DNA of 64,000 nucleotides from JANQPX01 sp041398025 (GTDB lineage Bacteria; Pseudomonadota; Alphaproteobacteria; Geminicoccales; Geminicoccaceae): assembly GCA_041398025.1 (NCBI GenBank), contig JAWKVM010000009.1, positions 162,258 to 226,257 of the forward strand, in the 5' to 3' direction. The stretch's first letter is position 1. Every line of letters begins with the position of its first letter. Below the pieces are notes generated by a model. That model was not told where the DNA came from. It did not search any database and worked only from the letters and a program-made list of their open reading frames with translations. Shown piece by piece: positions 16,523 through 23,713 of the stretch. The translations under genes were made by a program, and so were the position numbers.

Positions 16523-18116
16523 AGGTGAACCACCAGCGTTCGGCGCTTTTGTGGCCGTCGAGCTCCCAATTGTTGGCGAGCTGCTCGGGTAGGCCGATGG
16601 TTGCCGAGACCGCGTGGGTGTAGGCCATGAAGACCGGGATCACCGAGCCGCAGTCGTCGGAGACGATGCGCTGCATCTCGACATAGAGCTCGCGGCGCTT
16701 GGCCTCGTCCAGCTCGGAGCGGGCTTCGAGCAACAGCTGGTTGAAGCGCTCATTGTCCCAGTGGGCCTCGTTCCAGTCGGCGCCCTTGGCGTAAATCTGG
16801 GAGAAGATCCAGTCCTCGGTCGGCCGGCCGCCCCAGTAGCTGGCGCACCAGGGTTTGACCAGCCAGACGTTCGACCAGTAGCCGTCGTCGGCCTCGCGCA
16901 CGACATTGATGTTGATGCCGGCGGCCTTGGCATGCTCGGCATAGAGCGTGACCGCGTCGATCGCACCCTCGAAGGCGGTATCGGCGACGTGGAAGTCGAC
17001 GTTCAGCGTGTCCATGCCCGCCTGCTTCAGGTGATGCTTGGCCTTCTCCGGATCGTAGGCGCGCTGCGGGATCTCCTCCGGCGTCGCGCGGTAGATGTTG
17101 GCGGGCCCGACCGGATGGTCGTTGCCGGCCTCGCCGTAGCCGCGCACGATCTTCTCGACGATTTCCTGGCGATTGATCGCGTATTTCAGGGCCAGGCGCA
17201 CGTCGTTGTTGTCGAAGGGTGCGACCCGGCAGTCCATCGGCATGGTCGCGTGCTTGTTGCCGTAGGTCGGGAACACCTTGAGGCTGGTGTCACGCTCCAG
17301 GAGATGCGCCGTCTTGAGATCGAGATTGGACATGGCGTCGATCTCTTTCGAGCGCAGTGCGTTGGTGCGCGCGGCCACGTCGGCGATGAACAGGTTCTCG
17401 ACCTCATCGAAGAAGGCGGCGTTTTCCTTCCAGTAGTTCGGGTTGCGCTTCACATGGGTGCGCACGCCGGGATCGAAGCTTTCGAGCGCGTAGCCGCCGG
17501 TGCCGACGCCCGACTCCCAGTCGATGCCGCCCTCGTCCTTGGCAGGACAGATGTTGAGGTGATAGTCGCTGACCAGGAATGGAAAGTCGGCATTGCCGGC
17601 GTCGAGCTCGAACACAACAGTGTCGCCGTCGGCGCGCACGTCCTTGATCGCCTGCACGATGCCCTTGGCGGCGGAGCTGGTGTCCTCGCCCATGTGATGG
17701 CGAAAGCTCTCGACCACGTCAGCCGTGTCCATGGTCTTGCCGTTGTGAAACTCGACGCCCTGCCTGATCTTGAAGGTCCAGGTCGAGGCGTCGTCCGAGG
17801 CCTCCCAGCTCTCCGCAAGCTCCGCGCGCAGCGAGCCGTCGGGGGCGATCTCGGTCAGATTGTTGCGGAGCTGGCCGGAACTGACATTGATCATGTAGGA
17901 ATCGAGGATCTGCGCGGGATCCAGGGTATCGCTGGTGCCGCCACCGGTGAGGCCCTGGCGGAACACGCCGCCCGTCTTCGGCTGCGCGAGCGCCTCGCCC
18001 ATCATGCGCTCCGCCGCCACCACGGTGACACCGAGCGCCAGAGCACCCTCCATGAACCGCCGCCGGCTGAGCCTGCCTTCGGCCAATTGCCCCTTCAGCT
18101 GATCAACTGTGGTCAC
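16521..18116 (-). CDS. ABC transporter substrate-binding protein, family 5 (peptide/opine/nickel type)
   Basis: About 531 aa, a periplasmic solute-binding protein of the DppA/OppA cluster. The N terminus carries a Tat signal (RLSRRRFMEGALALGVTVVAA). The mature part shows GGTSDTLDPAQILD, the motif AESWEASDDASTWTFKIRQGVEFHNG that typifies family 5, and ALKYAINRQEIVEKIVRGYGEAG. I choose GTG at 18116 because GGGAGG lies seven bases upstream. ATG codons 5 and 10 codons earlier have no such site. It is transcribed away from the permease genes, so binding protein and channel are under separate promoters. The ligand is not predictable. Di- or oligopeptides are the default for the family. Confidence 0.88.
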   Translation of the reverse strand: MTTVDQLKGQLAEGRLSRRRFMEGALALGVTVVAAERMMGEALAQPKTGGVFRQGLTGGGTSDTLDPAQILDSYMINVSSGQLRNNLTEIAPDGSLRAELAESWEASDDASTWTFKIRQGVEFHNGKTMDTADVVESFRHHMGEDTSSAAKGIVQAIKDVRADGDTVVFELDAGNADFPFLVSDYHLNICPAKDEGGIDWESGVGTGGYALESFDPGVRTHVKRNPNYWKENAAFFDEVENLFIADVAARTNALRSKEIDAMSNLDLKTAHLLERDTSLKVFPTYGNKHATMPMDCRVAPFDNNDVRLALKYAINRQEIVEKIVRGYGEAGNDHPVGPANIYRATPEEIPQRAYDPEKAKHHLKQAGMDTLNVDFHVADTAFEGAIDAVTLYAEHAKAAGININVVREADDGYWSNVWLVKPWCASYWGGRPTEDWIFSQIYAKGADWNEAHWDNERFNQLLLEARSELDEAKRRELYVEMQRIVSDDCGSVIPVFMAYTHAVSATIGLPEQLANNWELDGHKSAERWWFT

Positions 18117-18175
18117 GTCGGAACCTCCCATCAAGCCTGTTGCCATGTCCCATGATTACGAAGAATGGTAGCAGT

Positions 18176-18187
18176 TTGCTGCAGCAA
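18176..18187. promoter_or_regulatory. Candidate operator palindrome between divergent ABC genes
   Basis: TTGCTGCAGCAA is a perfect 12-bp palindrome in the 164-bp gap between the binding-protein start and the small leader frame. Its position suits a regulator acting on both directions, but no cognate regulator gene is adjacent and no second copy was found. Confidence 0.35.
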
Positions 18188-18280
18188 CTCAACTACACTG
18201 CGCTTACCGAACAAATCGAAACTGTCGAGCAGCTTGCGTCAGGGGCCAAGGGTTTGATATTCAGTAGAAAGGAGGCCTGC

Positions 18281-18370
18281 GTGCAGACACGAACCCGAGC
18301 GCGAGCATCTAAGAAAAAGACCAGGGGCTGGGTCCGCCGGCACACTTGCGATCGGCGCCTGCCGTGCTGA
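18281..18370 (+). CDS. Putative 29-aa leader peptide overlapping the permease start
   Basis: A GTG codon five bases after a near-perfect Shine-Dalgarno AAAGGAGG opens a 29-codon frame. It encodes a very basic peptide (MQTRTRARASKKKTRGW then VRRHTCDRRLPC) and ends in TGA at 18368-18370. The permease GTG at 18364 lies inside its last codons and has no RBS of its own, so translation of the permease is probably coupled to this frame. I recognise no family. It could be an attenuator-type leader or simply a re-initiation device. Confidence 0.45.
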   Translation: MQTRTRARASKKKTRGWVRRHTCDRRLPC

Positions 18371-19326
18371 GCCATCCGATCGCGCGCATCGTCGGTCAGC
18401 GCCTGCTGCTCGGTCTTCTGACCCTGTTCGTGGTCTCGATCATCATCTTCCTCGCGGTCGAGCTTTTGCCGGGCGACATCGCCCAGGAGATTCTCGGCCA
18501 GTCGGCGACGCCCGAGACCGTCGCCGCCTTTCGCCGTCAGCTCGGCCTCGATCTGCCGCCCTATATCCGCTATTTCCAATGGCTCGGCGGCATCCTGCAA
18601 GGCGACTTCGGCCAGTCCCTCGCCAACAAGCGCCAGATCGCTGAGCTGATCGGCGCGCGCCTCGGCAACACGCTGTTTCTCGCCGGGCTCGCCGCGATCA
18701 TCTCGGTGCCGCTGTCCCTCGCTCTCGGCATCCTCGCCGCCCTCTACCGCAACAGCTGGTTCGACCGCGGCATCAACATCCTGACCCTCTCCTCGATCTC
18801 CTTCCCCGAATTCTTCGTCGCCTACATCCTGATCGTCTGGCTGTCGGTCAATCTCGGCTGGTTTCCGAGTCTCTCCAACGTGTCGACGGACCTGGCGCTC
18901 GGCGATCGCATCTACCGCTCGATCCTCCCAGCGCTCACGCTCACTTTGGTGGTCACCGCCCACATGATGCGCATGACGCGCGCGGCGATCATCAACCTGC
19001 TCGCCTCGCCCTATATCGAGATGGCGCGGTTGAAGGGTCTGAAGCCGATGCGCATCATCGTCAAGCATGCGCTGCCCAACGCGCTCTCGCCGATCATCAA
19101 CGTGGTCGCCCTCAATCTCGCCTATCTGATCGTCGGCGTGGTGATCGTCGAGGTGGTGTTCGTCTATCCCGGCCTCGGCCAGCTCATGGTCGATTCGGTC
19201 TCGAAGCGGGACATCCCGGTAGTCCAGGCCTGCAGCCTGATCTTCGCGGCGACCTACATCCTCCTGAACCTGCTCGCCGACGTGTTCTCGACCATCAGCA
19301 ACCCGCGCCTGCTGCATCCGCGCTGA
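18364..19326 (+). CDS. ABC transporter permease, DppB type
   Basis: About 320 aa with six predicted membrane segments. It opens with RIVGQRLLLGLLTLFVVSIIIFLAVELLPGD, the standard first helix and periplasmic motif of DppB-like permeases. The EAA loop that contacts the ATPase reads IEMARLKGLKPMRIIVKHALPNAL. The start is set at GTG 18364 (VLSHPIAR). A TTG six codons upstream is an alternative. Neither has its own RBS, consistent with coupling to the preceding 29-codon frame. It is first in the permease-permease-ATPase operon. Confidence 0.88.
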   Translation: MLSHPIARIVGQRLLLGLLTLFVVSIIIFLAVELLPGDIAQEILGQSATPETVAAFRRQLGLDLPPYIRYFQWLGGILQGDFGQSLANKRQIAELIGARLGNTLFLAGLAAIISVPLSLALGILAALYRNSWFDRGINILTLSSISFPEFFVAYILIVWLSVNLGWFPSLSNVSTDLALGDRIYRSILPALTLTLVVTAHMMRMTRAAIINLLASPYIEMARLKGLKPMRIIVKHALPNALSPIINVVALNLAYLIVGVVIVEVVFVYPGLGQLMVDSVSKRDIPVVQACSLIFAATYILLNLLADVFSTISNPRLLHPR

Positions 19327-19327
19327 C

Positions 19328-20161
19328 ATGACGGACGTGCTCAAGCTCCTCCGATCAGCGCCGCCGAGCGCGATGTTCGGGCTCTTCGTGGTCCTCGCCT
19401 ATATCACCGTCGCCATCCTCGCCCCGGTGATCGCGCCCTTCGGCGAGACCGAGGTGGTGGGCTACGAATATCTGCCCTGGGAAGCCCCCTATTTTCTCGG
19501 CACGGACAATCTCGGCCGCGACATGCTCTCCCGCCTGATCTACGGCGCGCGCAACACCGTCGGCATCGCGCTTTTGACCACCTGCCTCGCCTTTCTCCTG
19601 GGCGGGCTGCTCGGCCTGATCGCGGCGACCCTCGGCGGCTGGATCGATCAGCTCCTCAGCCGCGTGGTCGATGCCCTGATGGCGATCCCGCAGCTGATCT
19701 TCGCGCTGCTCATTCTGACCGTGGTCGGCACCTCGGTGACCTCGCTGGTCCTGGTGATCGCGGTTCTGGACTCGACCCGCGTGTTCCGCCTGGCGCGCGC
19801 CGTCGCCATGAACATCGTTGTCATGGATTTCGTCGAGGCGGCGAAGCTTCGGGGCGAAGGGCTCTGGTGGATTATCAAGAGCGAGATCCTGCCCAACGCC
19901 ATGCCGCCGCTGGTCGCGGAGTTCGGCCTTCGCTTCTGCTTCGTCTTTCTCTTCATCAGCGCGCTCAGCTTTCTCGGCCTCGGCCTGCAGCCGCCGACCG
20001 CGGACTGGGGCAGCATGGTCCGGGACAACGCCACGCTGATCACCTTCGGCGATATCACCCCGCTGCTGCCGGCAGGCGCGATCGCTCTGCTGACCGTGGG
20101 TGTGAACTTCGTGGTCGACTGGTTCCTGCACAAGGCAAGCGGGTTGCGCGATGAGCAGTAG
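19328..20161 (+). CDS. ABC transporter permease, DppC type
   Basis: 277 aa with the membrane pattern of DppC/OppC permeases. After the first helix it shows YFLGTDNLGRDMLSRLIYGAR, the hallmark of the family. The EAA motif FVEAAKLRGEGLWWIIKSEILPNA is near residues 165-190. The C-terminal part has FLFISALSFLGLGLQPPTADWG. It begins one base after the DppB stop codon and overlaps the ATPase gene by 11 bp, so the three genes form one operon. It should form the membrane channel as a heterodimer with the preceding gene product. Confidence 0.9.
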   Translation: MTDVLKLLRSAPPSAMFGLFVVLAYITVAILAPVIAPFGETEVVGYEYLPWEAPYFLGTDNLGRDMLSRLIYGARNTVGIALLTTCLAFLLGGLLGLIAATLGGWIDQLLSRVVDALMAIPQLIFALLILTVVGTSVTSLVLVIAVLDSTRVFRLARAVAMNIVVMDFVEAAKLRGEGLWWIIKSEILPNAMPPLVAEFGLRFCFVFLFISALSFLGLGLQPPTADWGSMVRDNATLITFGDITPLLPAGAIALLTVGVNFVVDWFLHKASGLRDEQ

Positions 20162-21794
20162 ATCAGAGAGCGATCTGCCCCTTCTCCTGACCATGCGTGG
20201 ACTGCGCATCGAGGGGCGCGCCGACGAGCAGTGGCAGGAAATCGTCCACGGCATCGATCTCGACTTGAAGCGCGGCGAGGTGCTCGGGCTGATCGGCGAG
20301 TCGGGCGCCGGCAAGTCGACCATCGGCCTTGCCGCCATGGGCTTCGCGCGCGACGGCTGCCGCATCTCAGGCGGCGAGATCCTGTTCGACGGCATCGATC
20401 TGATGAAGGCGACGGAGGGGCAAAAGCGCGCGCTGCGCGGCGCGCGCATCGCCTACGTCGCCCAAAGCGCTGCGGCCGCGTTCAATCCCGCGCACCGTCT
20501 GATCGAGCAGTTCGCCGAAGCACCGGTGCAGCATGGTTTGCGCGGCCGCCGGGAGAGCGAGGCGGAAGCGGTCGACCTCTACCGCCGTCTGCAGCTCCCC
20601 GAGCCCGCGAGCATCGGCTTTCGCTATCCGCACCAGGTCTCGGGCGGTCAGCTGCAGCGCGCCATGACCGCGATGGCCATGGCGTGCAAGCCTGATCTGA
20701 TCGTGTTCGACGAGCCGACCACCGCGCTCGACGTCACCACGCAGATCGAGGTGCTCGCCTCGATCCGATCCGCGGTCGAGCAGTTCGGCACGGCCGCCCT
20801 CTACATCACCCACGACCTCGCGGTGGTCGCGCAGATGACCGACCGCATCATGGTGCTGCGCCACGGCCACCTGGTCGAGGAGGATCAGACGCGCACCATG
20901 CTGGCGGCGCCGAAGGAGGATTACACCAAGGCGCTCTGGGCGGTGCGCAGCTTCCGCAAGCCCGATACGCCGCCCCCCGACGGCGTGCCCGTGGTCAGCA
21001 TGAACGGCGTGACCGCAGGCTACACCTCGACCGATGTCCTGAGGAACATCAGCATCGACATTCACAAGCAGCGCACGGTCGCCGTGGTCGGCGAGAGCGG
21101 CTCGGGCAAGAGCACGGCGGCGCGTGTGATCGCCGGACTCCTGCCGCCGCGCGCCGGCGAGGTGCGCTTCGCCGGCGAGGTGCTGCCCGCGGACTACCGC
21201 CAGCGCAGCGTGGAGCAGCTCCGAAAGCTGCAGATGATCTACCAGATGCCGGACACCGCGCTCAATCCGCGCCAGCGCGTGCGCGACGTCATCGGCCGGC
21301 CGCTCAAGCTCTACTTCAACATGGACAGGGCCGCGCGAGAAAACCGCATCGCCGAGCTTCTGGAGATGATCGAGCTCGAGCCGAAGGCCTTCATCGACCG
21401 CCTGCCGGGCGAGCTTTCCGGCGGCCAGAAGCAGCGCATCTGCATCGCCCGAGCACTCGCCGCCGAGCCGGAGCTGGTGATCTGCGACGAGGTGACATCA
21501 GCCCTCGACCAGCTGGTCGCCGAAGGTATTTTGAAACTCCTGCAGCGCCTCCAGGACGAACTCGGCCTCGCCTATATGTTCATCACCCACGACATCGGCA
21601 CCGTTCGAGCCATCTCGGACGAGGTGGTGGTGATGTATCAGGGCGAGGTGGTGGAAAGCGGCCCGCGCACGGAAATGTTCACCCCGCCGCACCACGCCTA
21701 TACCGAGCTGCTCCTGTCCTCGGTTCCGGAGATGGACCCGGACTGGCTCACCAACCTCCTCACCGACCGGAGGAAGGCGGCGCCCTCGGGCTGA
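20151..21794 (+). CDS. Fused double ABC ATPase (DppD-DppF type)
   Basis: 547 aa with two complete nucleotide-binding domains. Domain 1 (about 8-270) has Walker A GESGAGKST, signature VSGGQLQRAM, Walker B LIVFDEPTTALD and switch His in YITHDLAV. Domain 2 (about 283-535) has GESGSGKST, signature LSGGQKQRI, LVICDEVTSALDQ and FITHDIGT. Separate DppD and DppF subunits are usual; the fused form is common in alphaproteobacteria. In domain 2 the Glu after Walker B is kept, but the next residue is Val rather than Pro. It powers the importer formed by the two preceding permeases and the divergent binding protein. Confidence 0.9.
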   Translation: MSSRSESDLPLLLTMRGLRIEGRADEQWQEIVHGIDLDLKRGEVLGLIGESGAGKSTIGLAAMGFARDGCRISGGEILFDGIDLMKATEGQKRALRGARIAYVAQSAAAAFNPAHRLIEQFAEAPVQHGLRGRRESEAEAVDLYRRLQLPEPASIGFRYPHQVSGGQLQRAMTAMAMACKPDLIVFDEPTTALDVTTQIEVLASIRSAVEQFGTAALYITHDLAVVAQMTDRIMVLRHGHLVEEDQTRTMLAAPKEDYTKALWAVRSFRKPDTPPPDGVPVVSMNGVTAGYTSTDVLRNISIDIHKQRTVAVVGESGSGKSTAARVIAGLLPPRAGEVRFAGEVLPADYRQRSVEQLRKLQMIYQMPDTALNPRQRVRDVIGRPLKLYFNMDRAARENRIAELLEMIELEPKAFIDRLPGELSGGQKQRICIARALAAEPELVICDEVTSALDQLVAEGILKLLQRLQDELGLAYMFITHDIGTVRAISDEVVVMYQGEVVESGPRTEMFTPPHHAYTELLLSSVPEMDPDWLTNLLTDRRKAAPSG

Positions 21795-21846
21795 CCATGG
21801 AGCTGGCGTTTGCGGCGAACGCTGCATGCGGCATGCCGCTGGACGC

Positions 21847-22074
21847 CTAGGCGTCCTCCCGCCCGAATGCCTCGTCCCGATGCATGTCAAGGCTGGCGCC
21901 AGCTTTCCGGCGGCGCGAGTCGGCTGTCCGCCACGCCTTGCCGCGTCCTGCCTGCCTGAACGCCAGGGGACCACGGGAAGCCGCGCCCTCGGCGAGCTTG
22001 TCATGGACGACGGCCCAGCCGATCAGGATGACCACCCCGATGATCTGCAGGATGAAGAAAAGATTGTCGATCAT
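21847..22074 (-). CDS. Small single-pass membrane protein, unknown function
   Basis: A 75-aa frame opening with MIDNLFFILQIIGVVILIGWAVVHDK, one clear transmembrane helix (about residues 4-23) followed by a polar, arginine-rich tail. The pattern resembles small membrane proteins often left unannotated in alphaproteobacteria. The RBS is weak, a purine-rich GGTCGGG close to the ATG. It lies alone between the ABC operon and the exosortase locus, on the opposite strand to both. I assign no function. Confidence 0.5.
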   Translation of the reverse strand: MIDNLFFILQIIGVVILIGWAVVHDKLAEGAASRGPLAFRQAGRGKAWRTADSRRRKAGASLDMHRDEAFGREDA

Positions 22075-22285
22075 GGCCCGACCGTCGTGATCGAGGGCGG
22101 CTGATGCCCCGCAATGCCGGTGCGGACGCCAAGAAAGATATCCCTCAAAGCGTAAATATATAAAATTTCACACTCCCTCAGGTTGCGTATGCGCGAGCGT
22201 TATGCTCTATCATAATGCGTCACATCTACCCATACAATACAACTTATTGGCTTCTTCATTGGCTTGATGCGAGTCTTCGGCCTCC
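22075..22285. promoter_or_regulatory. A+T-rich leader region of the exosortase operon
   Basis: This gap is much richer in A+T than the surrounding genes, with runs such as GTAAATATATAAAATTTC near 22152 and CATAATGCG near 22211. It must hold the promoter of the rightward glycan operon, and possibly one for the small leftward gene. I could not fix a confident -35/-10 pair. Confidence 0.4.
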
Positions 22286-23713
22286 ATGCGCGACCTCCTG
22301 CTTCTGTCGATCTTCTCTCCGCTGACGCTGCTGAGCCTGGTTCATCCCTGGGCCGGGCTGCTCACCTTCGGCTGGGTCGCCTTCTTGAAGCCGCACAGCA
22401 TGATCTGGTCCTTCGCCGCCCAGATCCCCTTCAACCTGGTGATCGCGATCACCACGGCGATCGGCTGGGCGGTCTCCAAGGAGAAGAAGACGTTCAGGCT
22501 CGACCTCACGGCAGCCCTGCTGATCGCGCTCACCCTGGTCGCGGCGCTGTCGACGGTGTTTTCGCTGGCGCCCGAGATCTCCAAGGTCGAATTCAACAAG
22601 TACATGAAGACCATGGCCTTCCTCCTGCTGCTCAGGGTGATGCTGACCAGCAGGGTGCGCCTTCATGGCTATATCTGGCTGATGGCCTTCGCCATCGGCT
22701 TCTTCGGGCTGAACGGCGGCACGCTGTTCATCGTCACCGCCGGTGCGCACCACCTCGCCGGTCCGCTGCAGTCCGAAATCACGGATCGCAATCACCTTGC
22801 GCTGGCCTTGCTGGTCGGCATTCCGCTGATGAACTATCTGCGCCTGCAGTCCCGCCATCGCTGGATGCAGCTCGGCCTGATCGGCGCGATGGTGATGACC
22901 GTCATGGCCGTGCTCGCCACCTATTCGCGCGGCGGCTTCATCGGCCTGATCGCCATGGGGGCGTTCCTCTGGTGGCGATCGCGGAGCCGCGTCCTGGCGC
23001 TGGTCACGCTGCTGGTGGTCGCCTTCGGTCTGCACAGCGTGGCACCCGACAGCTGGAAGCAGCGCATGGGCACGATCGAGACCGCCAAGACGGGCGACGA
23101 CTCCTTCAAGCTTAGGCTGCTGTCCTGGCAAACCTATGCCTCGGCGGCGTTCGACCGGCCGCTGACCGGCGCCGGCATGTATGCGCTGCAGACCGGATCG
23201 ATCTTCTTCCGCTACGCGCCCGACCCCGCGACGTTCGGCGTCGTCAATCGCAAACCGCGTGCCGCGCACAGCATCTACCTGCAGGTGCTGGGCGATCTCG
23301 GTCTGGCCGGTTTCGCCCTCTACATCGCCCTGCTCGCGACCGGTTTCTGGAATGCCCGCTGGCTCGCGCGCGCAACCGAAGGACAGCCGGAGCTGGAATG
23401 GATGGCCGATCTCGGCCGCATGATCCAGGTCAGCATGGTCGCCTTCTGCGTCTCGGGCGCCGCCCTCTCGATGGCGTTCTACGACTATTTCCTGTCCCTC
23501 CTGGTGGTGGTCGCGGCAGTGCGTGAGATGGCGGAGGCGAAGCTCGGACAACGGACGTCGAGACGCAAGGCGCGATCCCGGCAAGACGAGCCGCTGGTCG
23601 AGACGACAGCGATCGCCGGCATCTGGCAAAAGGCGGCCGACAAGAAGATGACGCGCCTGCGCGGCCGCGCGCCCGGCCGAGGGCTGGCGTCGCAGGAGGG
23701 GGTGGCGAAATGA
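22286..23713 (+). CDS. O-antigen-ligase-like membrane protein of exosortase A system (O-glycosylation ligase/polymerase)
   Basis: 475 aa, about ten to twelve membrane segments, with the Wzy/WaaL-type motif region TYSRGGFIGLIAM and a large periplasmic loop (about residues 250-340) ending in HSIYLQVLGDLGLAGF, whose His is typical of O-antigen ligases. The N-terminal MRDLLLLSIFSPLTLLSLVHPWAGLLTFGWVAFLKPH segment matches the exosortase-A-associated ligase family. It would polymerise or transfer an undecaprenyl-linked glycan in the periplasm. It is the first gene of the locus and overlaps the next gene by four bases (ATGA). Confidence 0.82.
   Translation: MRDLLLLSIFSPLTLLSLVHPWAGLLTFGWVAFLKPHSMIWSFAAQIPFNLVIAITTAIGWAVSKEKKTFRLDLTAALLIALTLVAALSTVFSLAPEISKVEFNKYMKTMAFLLLLRVMLTSRVRLHGYIWLMAFAIGFFGLNGGTLFIVTAGAHHLAGPLQSEITDRNHLALALLVGIPLMNYLRLQSRHRWMQLGLIGAMVMTVMAVLATYSRGGFIGLIAMGAFLWWRSRSRVLALVTLLVVAFGLHSVAPDSWKQRMGTIETAKTGDDSFKLRLLSWQTYASAAFDRPLTGAGMYALQTGSIFFRYAPDPATFGVVNRKPRAAHSIYLQVLGDLGLAGFALYIALLATGFWNARWLARATEGQPELEWMADLGRMIQVSMVAFCVSGAALSMAFYDYFLSLLVVVAAVREMAEAKLGQRTSRRKARSRQDEPLVETTAIAGIWQKAADKKMTRLRGRAPGRGLASQEGVAK

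Noticed and set aside
18281..18400. A frameshift joining the 29-codon leader frame to the permease
   Set aside because: The permease is complete from its GTG with a normal first helix. The leader has its own stop and an unrelated basic composition.
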